In this document: in pieces, positions 53,333-62,024 of the stretch
Layout of the letters: the number at the start of each line of letters is the position of its first letter
Position numbering within the stretch: the stretch's first letter is position 1
Assembly: GCF_002742625.1 (NCBI RefSeq)
Contig: NZ_PEBF01000001.1
Span: forward strand, 3,038,001 to 3,102,000
Origin: Caulobacter sp. FWC2
Lineage (GTDB): Bacteria; Pseudomonadota; Alphaproteobacteria; Caulobacterales; Caulobacteraceae
Length of the DNA: 64,000 nucleotides
Reading direction: 5' to 3'
Position numbers and translations under genes: made by a program
Notes under the pieces: model-generated
The model's database searches: none
What the model was told of the DNA's origin: nothing
What the model saw: the letters and a program-made list of their open reading frames with translations, nothing else

Positions 53333-55324
53333 TCACGACACCGAAGGGCCAGAGCGCCCGCGCCCGAGCGTCCAGTTGATCCCCTCCCCGCGCAGCACCC
53401 CCGACACGGGTCGCCCCTCCTGTCCCTCAAGCACCGGCTTCCACGGAACCAGCGTGAAATCCCGACTGCGCTCGATCACGGCGAACCGTCCGCTGGCCAG
53501 ATCCACGCGGCGGCGCAGGACGCCCTCAACCCGCTGACCGGGCCGCGCCTCGGAAAACGCCAACCCCGTCTCGCGCGCCAGGCCCTCGGCGGCGGCGATC
53601 AGGTCGCGCCGCTGGAGCTGGGTCAGAAGCCTCGCGCGGTAGATGAACTGGTCCTGCTCCTGTCGGGCCAGGCCTTGGTCGATCAGCCACTGGCGGCGCA
53701 GCGCCAGAGCACGGCGCGCCTCGGCCCCGAAACCCGCGTCGCGCAGGGGTTCGGGCGCGTCACTGACGAGTTCGCGGTCCAGCCAGGTGACGCCGGCCGC
53801 GCCCACCTGCTGCTCGATCGGTTGACCGCTGAGGGTCGTGACCACGACTGGGGCGGTTTCGGCCTGCCTCCTTTCGTAGGCGGCCGCCTGCTCGACGTGA
53901 TCGGCGCCAATGATCCAGGTCCCATCGTCCTGGCGTTGGACCGCCGCCCGCCCGCGCCGAAGCGCCTCCAGCCTCCGGACATGGGCTTGCGCGAACCCAG
54001 CCGAGGCGGTGGGGTCGGCGCTCAAATGCAGGTCGACGCTGTAGCGCCCGTCATGGGCCTGCGCGATCTGCGCCACCGTGTGATCGACAGCGCGCGCCTG
54101 CGCCGCTCGCGGCTCGATCCGAACAACGGCGCCGAGGGGAATCGGCTCGGTCGCCAGGCTGCGCCCGATCTCCACATAGTGAGCGCGGCCATCCACGCCG
54201 TCGACAACGAGATAGTGGCGGTCCTTCAGCTCGTCGGAGAGGCCACGCGCCACCAGCCGGCCGATCAGCGGTCGCGCGCCCGTAGCGCTGGCCTCATAAA
54301 CCACCTGGTCGATCTGGGCGCGCTCCACGCCACCTTCCCTCAAGGCTCGATAGAGAGTCTTCTGGATGTCGCCGCGCTCGCCCATGCGCCGGAGCGTGTC
54401 CTCCAGCCCATCGGCCAGGCGCCAGCGGGTCGGCTCGCCCTCCTGGGCCAGGCCCAGACGCGCCAGGGTCTGCAGACGTCCGGCTCGCAGGCTGTAGAGC
54501 CTCGGATCGACATGGCGGGGAGAGACCAGACCGTCCTCGGCGACATCGCGCAGCAGACCTCGGTCCAGACTCGTCAGGCGCTCCTGGCCGACCTCGCGCC
54601 GGAGCCGGTCCTCGATCTCCAGGTCGCTGCGGGGGCCAAGGTCCAGGAACACCAGTTCGGCGGCGCGCTCGCGCAGGCCGTGGGTGAGGTATTCCTTGGC
54701 GATGACCAGATCCTCGCCCTGGTCGTTGCGACCGCGCACGATGATGTGGGTGTGAGGATGGCCGGTGTTGTGGTGATCGACCGCCACCCAGTCCAGCTTG
54801 GAGTCGAGGTCCGCCTCCATGCGCGCCATCAGTCGCCGGGTCAGGGACTTCAGATCCTCGTACTCGGCGCCGTCCTCGGGCGAAACGATGAACCGAAATT
54901 GCCGGGCGTCGTCGCCGGCTTCGGCGCGGTCGACAAAGGCCCGACCGTCTGCTTGATCGGTGTCGGGTCCATAGAGCGTTCCGGGCAGACCTTCGCGGGT
55001 GACGCCGTCACGCTGGACATAGCGCATGTGGGCGCGGGCCGCGGCGATGCCCTTGCCCGTCAGCCTGGGGATCGAGAACTTCACGATCACCCGGCGCGAG
55101 CGGTAGGCCGACAGGTTGTCGCGCGCCGCCAGGACGCGGCCCACGCCCGCGCCCTTGCCGATCCGCGCGCCGGTGAACTTGACCTGGCGCGGCGCCTTGC
55201 CGAACCGGCCGGCGCTGGCCAGCATGGCCGAACGCAACACCCGCGAAAGGTAGGTCTTCGCCTTGGTCGATCCCAAGGCCCGGAGCCGGCCCAGGCGCGG
55301 CTCGAAGTCGTCGTCATGCACCAT
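53333..55324 (-). CDS. Relaxase/mobilisation nuclease (VirD2-like, DUF3363)
   Basis: 663 residues from the ATG at 55324, with GGAGG upstream; the frame is open further out. The N-terminal domain carries the DNA-relaxase motifs YVQRDGVTREG and HHNTGHPHTHIIVRG (metal-binding His triad, residues ~205-220). DUF3363 covers the C-terminal half. The protein nicks oriT and pilots the strand into the TraG/Trb channel. The 240 bp upstream of its start contain the ATGGCGCC repeats. Confidence 0.93.
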   Translation of the reverse strand: MVHDDDFEPRLGRLRALGSTKAKTYLSRVLRSAMLASAGRFGKAPRQVKFTGARIGKGAGVGRVLAARDNLSAYRSRRVIVKFSIPRLTGKGIAAARAHMRYVQRDGVTREGLPGTLYGPDTDQADGRAFVDRAEAGDDARQFRFIVSPEDGAEYEDLKSLTRRLMARMEADLDSKLDWVAVDHHNTGHPHTHIIVRGRNDQGEDLVIAKEYLTHGLRERAAELVFLDLGPRSDLEIEDRLRREVGQERLTSLDRGLLRDVAEDGLVSPRHVDPRLYSLRAGRLQTLARLGLAQEGEPTRWRLADGLEDTLRRMGERGDIQKTLYRALREGGVERAQIDQVVYEASATGARPLIGRLVARGLSDELKDRHYLVVDGVDGRAHYVEIGRSLATEPIPLGAVVRIEPRAAQARAVDHTVAQIAQAHDGRYSVDLHLSADPTASAGFAQAHVRRLEALRRGRAAVQRQDDGTWIIGADHVEQAAAYERRQAETAPVVVTTLSGQPIEQQVGAAGVTWLDRELVSDAPEPLRDAGFGAEARRALALRRQWLIDQGLARQEQDQFIYRARLLTQLQRRDLIAAAEGLARETGLAFSEARPGQRVEGVLRRRVDLASGRFAVIERSRDFTLVPWKPVLEGQEGRPVSGVLRGEGINWTLGRGRSGPSVS

Positions 55325-55564
55325 GGCCAACCTCCGCGCCGTCGTATGGCCGAGGCGGCGGGCCTTGAAAATGGCGCTACGAAAAGCCCTGGCCCACCAA
55401 CACCTTAGCGCAGACATGGCGCCAACACGGTGACCATGGCGCCACAACACCACCGCAAAAACCGATGTGCAGACAATGGCTTACGACGACATCTCGAAGT
55501 GATGGCGCCGTAGCTTTCATCTTGCCTTCCCTTTCTTTCCTTCCTTTCCACAGTCAAGCTTCCG
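55325..55564. other. Candidate oriT/operator region with ATGGCGCC repeats
   Basis: 240 bp between the relaxase start and the transglycosylase stop, without an ORF. It has ATGGCGCT (55371), ATGGCGCCAACAC (55416), ATGGCGCCACAACAC (55436), ATGGCGCCG (55502) and a related ATGGCTTACG near 55475, and a C/T tract (55524-55552). Location beside the relaxase gene favours an oriT or an autoregulatory operator. Confidence 0.45.
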
Positions 55565-56197
55565 TCACCTGCCCTCATCGCCCATCTCCGCCTTGGTCCC
55601 GACCGGCGCGAACAGCCCGCCCGGAGGCGCGGCCGCCGCGCTGGGGACCCCCTCGGCCTCTGTGGGATTCAGCCGGAAGAACAGCAGCGTCCCAGACAGA
55701 ACGGCGGGCGGCAGGTTGGTCGATCCAGGCGTTCGAGCCAGGGCGGCGAAATAGGCCTGGGTCTCCGCCGGAAGCGGCGCGCCGGTCCGTAGATGCGCCT
55801 CGAACCGGGCCGGTCCAGCGTTGTAGGCGCCGAACAGACCGGGGTATCCGAACCGGGCGCGCATGGCCGATAGATAGGCCGTTCCCGCCAGGATATTGTC
55901 GCGCGGTTCGTAGGGATCCAGGCCAAGACCATGGGTCCTGGCGAGGTCCAGGTAGGTCTCCGGCATCAGCTGCATGAGCCCCATCGCTCCGGCGCGCGAG
56001 GTGATCGGCCTGCCGTGCAAATGGGTCCTCCCCCCGCTTTCGGCGGCGATCACCGCCTCTATCCAAGCCTGCGGGACATCGAAACGGCGAGACGCTTCGA
56101 GGATCCACGGCCGCCATTGGGCGATGCGGACGGACGGGCTCGCCGGTGCCTCCGAGACGCTGGCGGGCACGGGCGGCGGGGCGGTCACCGCAGCCAT
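55565..56197 (-). CDS. Lytic transglycosylase (TrbN/VirB1-like)
   Basis: 210 residues. Goose-lysozyme-like SLT domain: catalytic Glu in IEAVIAAESGGRTHL, then GAMGLMQLMPETYLDLA, NILAGTAYLSAMRARFG and FGAYNAGPARFEAHL. Opens the peptidoglycan for the secretion channel. Periplasmic action expected, although no clear N-terminal signal peptide is seen. It overlaps the TraF gene by 13 bp. Confidence 0.92.
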   Translation of the reverse strand: MAAVTAPPPVPASVSEAPASPSVRIAQWRPWILEASRRFDVPQAWIEAVIAAESGGRTHLHGRPITSRAGAMGLMQLMPETYLDLARTHGLGLDPYEPRDNILAGTAYLSAMRARFGYPGLFGAYNAGPARFEAHLRTGAPLPAETQAYFAALARTPGSTNLPPAVLSGTLLFFRLNPTEAEGVPSAAAAPPGGLFAPVGTKAEMGDEGR

Positions 56198-56706
56198 AGC
56201 GGGGTCGCCTTTCCGATGATCGCGCCCTTCCCGACCGGCCCGAAATAGCGGCTGTCGAAGGAGTCCGGAGCGCTATTGAGCAGCATCACCTGGCCGGGCG
56301 AGAGGCGCAGGCAACCCCGCCACCAGGGCAGTTTTCGGCCCCGGCGATCGGCGAGGCGCCGCACGGCGACGCGCCGTTCGTTGACGGTGACGACCTCGCC
56401 CTGGGCACAAACCGTGTCGCCCGAGACAGCGGCGATGGTCTTGATCATCGGCACGTTGGCCGGGAGGTAATGGCGCTGCGCGGCGAGGCGGCGCGCCTCG
56501 GGCGGCGGCTCGACCAGGACGCTGTCGCCCACGGAGATCGCCGCGCCGGGGATGATCCGCCACAGGCCGATGGGCGCGCTGGCGCTGGCGTTCCAGACCA
56601 AGCGCGGGACCGGATCGAGCATCAGCGGCGCGGCGAGCCCGGCCAGGGCGAGCCCGATCGCGGCGGCCAGGCCCTGGCCGCGTGGGGTGAGCACGCGACT
56701 AAACAT
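56185..56706 (-). CDS. traF: TraF-like S26 signal-peptidase family protease
   Basis: 173 residues from the ATG at 56706 (CGGAG upstream). TM helix (AAAIGLALAGLAAPLML), catalytic Ser in ASASAPIGLWRI and general-base Lys in PMIKTIAAVSGD, C-terminal NSAPDSFDSRYFGPV. TraF-type peptidases cyclise or mature the TrbC pilin. Start lies inside the last codons of the HTH gene. Confidence 0.92.
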   Translation of the reverse strand: MFSRVLTPRGQGLAAAIGLALAGLAAPLMLDPVPRLVWNASASAPIGLWRIIPGAAISVGDSVLVEPPPEARRLAAQRHYLPANVPMIKTIAAVSGDTVCAQGEVVTVNERRVAVRRLADRRGRKLPWWRGCLRLSPGQVMLLNSAPDSFDSRYFGPVGKGAIIGKATPLWLR

Positions 56707-56962
56707 GGCGCGGCTCCGGGGGCGTCCGGTGGTCTTGATCCTGAGCCGATCGTTCGCCCCGGGACCAAGCGTCCAGGTCATCGATGTGATACCGGATGAA
56801 GCGTCCGTGGCGGCGGCTGACCGGCCCCGCGCCGTGCCCGCGCATGTCTTCGAGGGTCCGCTGGGCCAGCCCCAGATAGTGGGCGGCCTGGGCGGTGTTG
56901 AGGAAAGGGCTGCCCTTGCGGGCGCGCGCGGCCCGCAGGTTCGCGTCGTCTTGTTCCATCAT
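56699..56962 (-). CDS. HTH_17 (AlpA/excisionase-like) DNA-binding protein
   Basis: 87 residues from the first of two adjacent ATGs (56962). Helix-turn-helix FLNTAQAAHYLGLAQRTLED followed by SRRHGRFIRYHIDDLDAWSRG. Similar in layout to the candidate excisionase at 35388-35618. May regulate the traF/transglycosylase/relaxase operon. Downstream gene traF overlaps it by 8 bp. Confidence 0.85.
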   Translation of the reverse strand: MMEQDDANLRAARARKGSPFLNTAQAAHYLGLAQRTLEDMRGHGAGPVSRRHGRFIRYHIDDLDAWSRGERSAQDQDHRTPPEPRHV

Positions 56963-57146
56963 CGCCGTACTCCCGATTTTTCGTGGGCGCGGCGGTGGTT
57001 GAAAGGGGCTTGGCCGCGCTGGAGCGAGCAAACCCCGAGGAACGCGAGGCCGGGACGAACGCAAACGTCCTCCTCGTTTTCGTTCCCCCTTTCTGTCCTG
57101 GGGCGGGCGGTGGCCCCCGCGCCGGGTGGCGCGGGGGCGGGGCCGA

Positions 57147-57473
57147 TCAGTCTTCGGCGTTCCAGATCAGGGCGAAGACGTCGTCGTCGTCCTGGCCGGC
57201 GGCGCGGCCCAGATTGACCTTGTAGGTGCGTGGCCCGATGTCGGGGTGGCACAGGCTCAGGCCGACATAGGGCTGGTGGGTGGTCTGGTTGATATTGTTC
57301 CAGCCGGCGCCGACCTCGACCCCGGCGCAGGTGACGCGGTAGTCGGGATAGGCGGCCGAGGTCTTGTCCCGGACGGGCACGACGTCGATGTCGGCGCGGA
57401 TGTTGAGGGTGCGCAGGTGGCCCTTGAAGGCGCCGGTTTCCGTGCGGGTGACGAAGCCGAGAACTGCGGTCAT
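57147..57473 (-). CDS. DUF736 family protein (second, intact copy)
   Basis: 108 residues: AVLGFVTRTETGAFKGHLRT, NIRADIDVVPVRD, DYRVTCAGVEVGAGWNNINQ, YVGLSLCHPDIGPRTYKVNL and DVFALIWNAED. More diverged from the 35709 copy than from the broken copy beside it. No start competes. Part of the left arm of the palindrome. Confidence 0.9.
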   Translation of the reverse strand: MTAVLGFVTRTETGAFKGHLRTLNIRADIDVVPVRDKTSAAYPDYRVTCAGVEVGAGWNNINQTTHQPYVGLSLCHPDIGPRTYKVNLGRAAGQDDDDVFALIWNAED

Positions 57474-57725
57474 GGGGGTGGTCCTTCTAGTGGTTCGTCG
57501 GGGCCGATCCCCGGCGACAGGCGCCCCGTGATGGGCGGCCCGGCCCGCCTTGACCCGAGCGACGAACTTTTTTGAAGCGAAGCGGCGCGAGGAGCCGCGC
57601 CCTCTTGCTTGGGCGCGGCGGGGAAAAAAGTTCGGCGCGACGGTTCAAGGCGGGCCGGGACGCCCATAGGGTCTTAGCCATTGTCGGGGATCGTGCGCTG
57701 AGGGATCACTGGAAGGACCGCCGCC

Positions 57726-58047
57726 ATGGCCGCCTTCTCGGCTTCGTCACCCGCACGGAAACCCCGCGCCTTCAAGGGCCGCCTGCGTCAGGCGAAAGAG
57801 CCCGCCGACATCGATGTCGGGCTCGTCCGGGACAAGACCTCCCCGCCTATCCCGACCCGCGCCGCCTGCGCCGGGGTCGAGGTCGGGGCCGGTTGGAGCG
57901 GTGTCGGCCAGCCCCCACCAGTCCTTTGTCGGCCTGAGCCTGCGCCATCCCGACATCGGTCCGCGCGCCTTCAAGGCCGGTCTGGGTCGCGCCGCCGATC
58001 GGGACGATGACGACGTCTTCGGCCTGATCTGGAACGCCGAAGACTGA
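57726..58047 (+). pseudogene. Frameshifted DUF736 copy, inverted
   Basis: Plus-strand reading needs three frames: LGFVTRTET, then FKGRLRQ...ADIDVGLVRDKTS and AGVEVGAGW, then SFVGLSLRHPDIGPRAF and DVFGLIWNAED. Small indels near 57735, 57765 and 57915 break the frame. It is the mirror copy of the 57147-57473 gene and most likely inactive. Confidence 0.8.
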
Positions 58048-58175
58048 TCGGCCCCGCCTCGCGCCGCCCGGCGCGGGGGCCACCGCCCGCCCACATCCCC
58101 TGTCGCCAGACCCCGGCGAAAGCCTGACGGCCTGGCCTCTTGCGCGGCGCTGCTCACGCCCCGCGCGTCACGACG

Positions 58176-58205
58176 AAAAGCCCCCGGATCCGAGGATCCG
58201 GGGGC
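58176..58205 (-). terminator. Terminator after the ParB-like gene
   Basis: 12-bp perfect stem (58180-58191 with 58194-58205) including GGATCC repeats, followed on the minus strand by TTTT. It lies 23 bp past the ParB-like stop. Confidence 0.8.
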
Positions 58206-58227
58206 GAAGCTGGAGACAGGCGCCGGT

Positions 58228-60054
58228 CTATTCGGCCGCGAGGATGGCCGGGTTAGGGTTGGCGGTCAGGGCCACGGCCGGGGTCGGGACATCGGCCGGG
58301 GTCGGAAGGCGCACCCCGCGCAGCAGGGGCGCGACCGCCTTGCTCCGCTGGGCGGTGGCGAACGGCCTGCGGGTGTAGGCTCCGGCCGGGAAGGTCAGCC
58401 ATTTGGGGGTCCAGCGGGCAGCCTTTGGCCGGTCGTTGGTCCCGTCCAGGAAGTCGCGCAGGATGGCCTTCTGGGTCTTGACCTTTTCGGTCAGATTGCC
58501 GTCCGCGACCTTCTTGCCACCGACCTCCTTGAGCATCGCGTTGACCGCTTCGCGGTCGCGCATCAACTCGAAGAAGGCCTCATCGGGCGTCCAGACCGCG
58601 CCGACATCCACCTTCAGGAAGGTCCCCGCCGTCTCGACCTCGGCGCTCCCGGCGGCCACCGTTTCGCCGATGACCACGGCGGCGACCGCCAAGACGTCGG
58701 CGTCGGGCAAGGACAGCAGCTTGGCGAAGACGCCCGCCGCGCCGCCCTCCCGCCGCTGGCCGACCAGATCGTGCTCGGGGTCGGCGCCCAACAGAACGCA
58801 GGCGGCCTTACGCTTGGCCAGAAAGCGCGCCTCGGCGGGACTGGCCTCCGCGCTCTGGGCCACCGCATCGGACCCCGCGCGGCGCGCGTCGGGGGCGACC
58901 CGCCATAGGGGACTTCCGGCCACGGCGTGGGCGACCAGGAGCCGCAAGGCCACGCCGGGATGGTCCGTCAGCACCGCCCGCACGGCCGAATGGCGGTGCA
59001 GGTCGATATAGGTCTGTTGGGTGCTGGTGACCTCGGCGCGATCCGTCGAGGGCGCGCCCTCGCCGCCCTCGGCGCGCGCCGCCTTGGCGGCGGCGGCCTG
59101 GGCGCGTTTGGCCTCCTTGGCGGCCAGGAACCCTTCATGAAGGGTGACCTCGCCGCGATGGCTGACCGACACATAAACCTTGCCGCCCTTGGCCTTGCTG
59201 ACGCGCTCATGCTTCCAGCTGTCGAACGAGCGTCCGGTCTCCAGCACCTCCACGGCGGCCCAGCCCTCGGCGAGCAAGGCCTCGCGCTTGGCCGCCAGGG
59301 CCGCGTTCTGGTGGGTCCAGAACAGGCCCGGATCGGTAAAATAGCTGTCCTCGCCGAAGAGGTCGGCGATGATCGCGCCGGGATAGTCGTCCAGGCTGAA
59401 CAGGGCGTGCTGGGTCGGGATCGAAGCGCCGCCAAACAGCCAATTCTTGAGGCCCTGCCCCAGCGGAGTGGGCTGATCGGGGTCGTCGTAGATCGCCAGC
59501 CAGTCCTTTTGCTGGGTCTTGGTGGCCAGGGTCAACAGGCGGATCGCGCCACTATTGATCTTCTCGGCCCGATAGAGCTTGCGAAGGCGCGGCAGGAGAT
59601 TGCCCAGGGCCAGGGTCCGGTTCACCACGGCCTCGGTCATGTCGAAGGTGACGGCGATTTCCTGGGGCGTGCGTCCTTCCTTGATCAGCTTGGCGAAGGT
59701 CTCCCAGGTCGAGACCTCGTCGGGAGGCAGGCGCTGGAGGTTCTCGATCAGCGAGGCCTCGATGGCGGCCGCGTCGTCGCCGGGATCGAGGATGCAAATC
59801 GGCACGGGGTCGATTTCGACCCCGGCGGCGATCTCTTCCTGGGCCGCCGTCAGGCGGCGCGCCCCGGCCACGACCTCGAAATGACCGGGGACGATGACGC
59901 CGTCGGCGAACCTTTCCAGGACGAGCATGGGGAACAACACCCCACGCTGGCCGATGGAAGGCCGGATGTCGGAGACATCGGGCTTGGGCCTTCCATAGTG
60001 CATGTTCAGCCGCGAAATCGTCATGTTGCGGGGATCGGCAAAACCAAGTCTCAT
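58228..60054 (-). CDS. ParB/Srx-domain partitioning-like protein
   Basis: 608 residues. ParB N-terminal domain near residues 20-110: ISRLNMHYGRP, SIGQRGVLFPMLVLE and VVAGARRLTAAQEEI (the GxRR box). A KorB-like HTH follows (GRTPQEIAVTFDMTEAVVNRT). The rest is a long, partly helical part with TrbK-like Lys/Ala-rich stretch. Typical of ICE 'ParB/RepB' proteins for maintenance or regulation. No ParA is seen in the window. Ends at a strong terminator. Confidence 0.9.
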   Translation of the reverse strand: MRLGFADPRNMTISRLNMHYGRPKPDVSDIRPSIGQRGVLFPMLVLERFADGVIVPGHFEVVAGARRLTAAQEEIAAGVEIDPVPICILDPGDDAAAIEASLIENLQRLPPDEVSTWETFAKLIKEGRTPQEIAVTFDMTEAVVNRTLALGNLLPRLRKLYRAEKINSGAIRLLTLATKTQQKDWLAIYDDPDQPTPLGQGLKNWLFGGASIPTQHALFSLDDYPGAIIADLFGEDSYFTDPGLFWTHQNAALAAKREALLAEGWAAVEVLETGRSFDSWKHERVSKAKGGKVYVSVSHRGEVTLHEGFLAAKEAKRAQAAAAKAARAEGGEGAPSTDRAEVTSTQQTYIDLHRHSAVRAVLTDHPGVALRLLVAHAVAGSPLWRVAPDARRAGSDAVAQSAEASPAEARFLAKRKAACVLLGADPEHDLVGQRREGGAAGVFAKLLSLPDADVLAVAAVVIGETVAAGSAEVETAGTFLKVDVGAVWTPDEAFFELMRDREAVNAMLKEVGGKKVADGNLTEKVKTQKAILRDFLDGTNDRPKAARWTPKWLTFPAGAYTRRPFATAQRSKAVAPLLRGVRLPTPADVPTPAVALTANPNPAILAAE

Positions 60055-60084
60055 GGCAAACGCTCCTGTTTTTCAGGGGTGGAA

Positions 60085-60126
60085 CCGACCCCGCGCTGGA
60101 TGCTGTCCAGGCAGGCGCGGGGTCGG
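60085..60126. other. Strong hairpin in the ParB upstream region
   Basis: 12-bp stem CCGACCCCGCGC (60085-60096) with GCGCGGGGTCGG (60115-60126), and an inner CTGGA/TCCAG stem. It lies 31 bp upstream of the ParB-like start and about 130 bp from the next minus-strand stop. No T-run, so more likely an operator or structured leader than a terminator. Confidence 0.55.
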
Positions 60127-60259
60127 GGATGCGCCGGGATTGGCGCGGTCATCCGGCGTCGGGGCTGGCCCCGGCGCGCGGAATTTCGGGATCGGGATCG
60201 TGCGGCCACGGGCCGAACCGGAAGGCCAGGACCGGCCGCCCTTGGGCGTCAGTCTCGCG

Positions 60260-60622
60260 CTAGCCGGGGTCGGAGCCCTCGACGGCTAAGTCGGTGATCA
60301 GGACGCGGCACGGCGCCCCGGAAAACACCACTTCATGGATGGCGCCGCCTTCCATGACGATGTGAACTAGGTCGGTCTCGCCGCCCTCGGTGAACAGCGG
60401 CGGCACGGGCAAGGCCGACGCACCGTCTCGCCAAGGATCACTCCGTCCAACCGCGATGGCGTCAACGAACGTGGGGCCGACATGGTCCAGCGAGCACCAG
60501 TCTTCACAATCGTTGGCCCTGATGATCGCGGCTTGGCAGGCGGCATCGACGTTGTCGGCCTCCACCTGAACGAGGTGGGCGTAGTAGCCCGCATAACCGC
60601 ACTGCACGGTGAAGAGGGTCAT
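60260..60622 (-). CDS. Hypothetical ICE protein
   Basis: 120 residues. N-terminus TLFTVQCGYAGYYAHLVQVE suggests a beta-hairpin, then a helical CQAAIIRANDCEDWCSLDHVG, with four Cys in total (8, 29, 39, 42), and later FVDAIAVGRSDPW. No signal peptide. No family recognised. Its start overlaps the upstream DUF2958 stop (ATGA). Confidence 0.7.
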   Translation of the reverse strand: MTLFTVQCGYAGYYAHLVQVEADNVDAACQAAIIRANDCEDWCSLDHVGPTFVDAIAVGRSDPWRDGASALPVPPLFTEGGETDLVHIVMEGGAIHEVVFSGAPCRVLITDLAVEGSDPG

Positions 60623-60993
60623 GACGCACCCCCTTCGCGACGGGCGATGACTCTCAGCAAGGTCTCGGCGGCGGCGATGGACCCGGTGCGCCGGGCGGCG
60701 GCGGTCCAGACCGACAACGGCAGGCCGGTGCTGAAATTGAGGTCGCGCTCGATGGTCAGGCCGAACGGCAGGCGCACGGCCTCGATCTCGGCGAGGCTGA
60801 ACGACCCAAGTTCCGGCTCGCCCAGGTCGGCGAGCCCGAACAGGGTGTCGCCGTCCTCGTCCATCTCGGTGACCAGCCAGCGGCCCGGCCCCAGAGGATT
60901 GAAGAACTTGACCACCGGGACGTGGTCGGTTTCCACGTCAACCGCGCCGTTGATCAGCAGCAGCGCGCGCAGAGTTGGGGGAACGAGGATCAT
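60619..60993 (-). CDS. DUF2958 domain protein
   Basis: 124 residues. Family motifs: ILVPPTLRALLLINGA, HVPVVKFFNPLGPGRWLVTE, DGDTLFGLADLGEPELG, SLAEIEAVRLPFGLTIERDL. Found in alphaproteobacterial ICEs near ardC; function unknown. Overlaps the ArdC stop by 4 bp. Confidence 0.9.
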   Translation of the reverse strand: MILVPPTLRALLLINGAVDVETDHVPVVKFFNPLGPGRWLVTEMDEDGDTLFGLADLGEPELGSFSLAEIEAVRLPFGLTIERDLNFSTGLPLSVWTAAARRTGSIAAAETLLRVIARREGGAS

Positions 60994-62024
60994 GCGACCA
61001 GCTCCCGATCCTGGGCCGCGACCGAGACGCGATCAGCTGCGCACGGGGCGACGTCGGGCCTGAAGGCCAGCAGGAAGTCGGCGGCCTTGGAGGCCTGGGA
61101 CGCGGCGCGGAAAATGGCGCGATTGTCTTCGCGCACCACCTCCAGCCACGACCCGATATAGTCGGCATGGCGCACGGTCGGGACGATGCCGAGACTGGCG
61201 CACAGGAACGCCGCGCCCATTTCAGCGACCAGTTCCTCGCGGGCATAGGCCTTGCCGCCGCGCACGCCGGACTGGTCGCGGTCCAGGCGAGAGCCGTGGC
61301 CCGTCCAGTGCGACAGCTCGTGGAAGGCGGTGCGGTAATAGTTGATCTGGTCGCGGAACGCCGGTTGCGGCGGGACCTGCACATAGTCGAGCGACGGCGA
61401 ATAGAAGGCCATGTTTCCGCCGATGCGGAAGTCGGCGCCGGTGGCGGCGATCAGCGCCTCGGCGTGGGGAACAACCTCGCGCTCGGGCAAGGGGGCGGGC
61501 TCGGGATCGGCGCCGTCCAGGCCGTCGCATTGGGCCAGATTGAAGACGGTGAAGCGCTTGAGAAAGGCGACCTTGCCCGGCGCGTCGCCGTCGCGCGCGG
61601 CGCGCTCCTGCTCGGCGCGGGGCGTAAAGCGGTCGGCATAGACCACGGTCGTGCCGCGCTCGCCCTTGCGCACGCAGCCCCCGGCGGCCAGGGCCTGCCT
61701 GAAGGTCAGCCAGCCTTGCGACGGATAGCCGTGCTCGATGACGGCGCCCCACAGCAGGAGAATGTTGACGCCCGAATAGCGGCGCCCCGTGATCCCGTTG
61801 CGCGGCAGGGAGAGGGCCGCGCCCCCTGCCCTGCCCCAAGGCTGGACCCAGGGCAGGCGCCCGCCTTCCAGCTGGGCGATGACCTTGCGGGTGACCTCGT
61901 CATAGAGGCTGACTTCGCCTGACCCAGACCCCCGCCGGGAGGGCGTGGCGGAAGCGGGCGCGGCGGCGGCCGATGAGGCGCGAGCCTTGGCGGCGGACGT
62001 TCGGCGTTGACCGGTGGTGCGCAT
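60990..62024 (-). CDS. ardC: ArdC-like antirestriction protein (ssDNA-binding zincin)
   Basis: 344 residues. N-terminal ArdC domain (SLYDEVTRKVIAQLEGGRLP, GRRYSGVNILLLWG). Zinc motif HELSH at residues 235-239 in FHELSHWTGHGSRL, with a Glu in EELVAEMGAAF as third ligand. The first ~35 residues are Ala/Ser/Arg-rich. Protects incoming single-stranded DNA from host restriction. First gene of a three-gene operon with DUF2958. Confidence 0.92.
   Translation of the reverse strand: MRTTGQRRTSAAKARASSAAAAPASATPSRRGSGSGEVSLYDEVTRKVIAQLEGGRLPWVQPWGRAGGAALSLPRNGITGRRYSGVNILLLWGAVIEHGYPSQGWLTFRQALAAGGCVRKGERGTTVVYADRFTPRAEQERAARDGDAPGKVAFLKRFTVFNLAQCDGLDGADPEPAPLPEREVVPHAEALIAATGADFRIGGNMAFYSPSLDYVQVPPQPAFRDQINYYRTAFHELSHWTGHGSRLDRDQSGVRGGKAYAREELVAEMGAAFLCASLGIVPTVRHADYIGSWLEVVREDNRAIFRAASQASKAADFLLAFRPDVAPCAADRVSVAAQDRELVA

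Larger units (their letters stand above)
57101..58092. repeat. ~1-kb imperfect palindrome built from two inverted DUF736 copies
   Basis: Left arm 57101-~57590 is the reverse complement of right arm ~57610-58092, with several indels and substitutions. Outer edges pair exactly over 20 bp (57101-57120 with 58073-58092). The inner part pairs GGCCCGCCTTGA (57542-57553) with TCAAGGCGGGCC (57646-57657). The left arm holds an intact DUF736 gene, the right arm a frameshifted one. Confidence 0.85.

Noticed and set aside
57572..57937. 121-codon plus-strand ORF as a real gene
   Set aside because: It contains only a fragment (LGFVTRTET) of the frameshifted DUF736 copy and reads through the palindrome centre.
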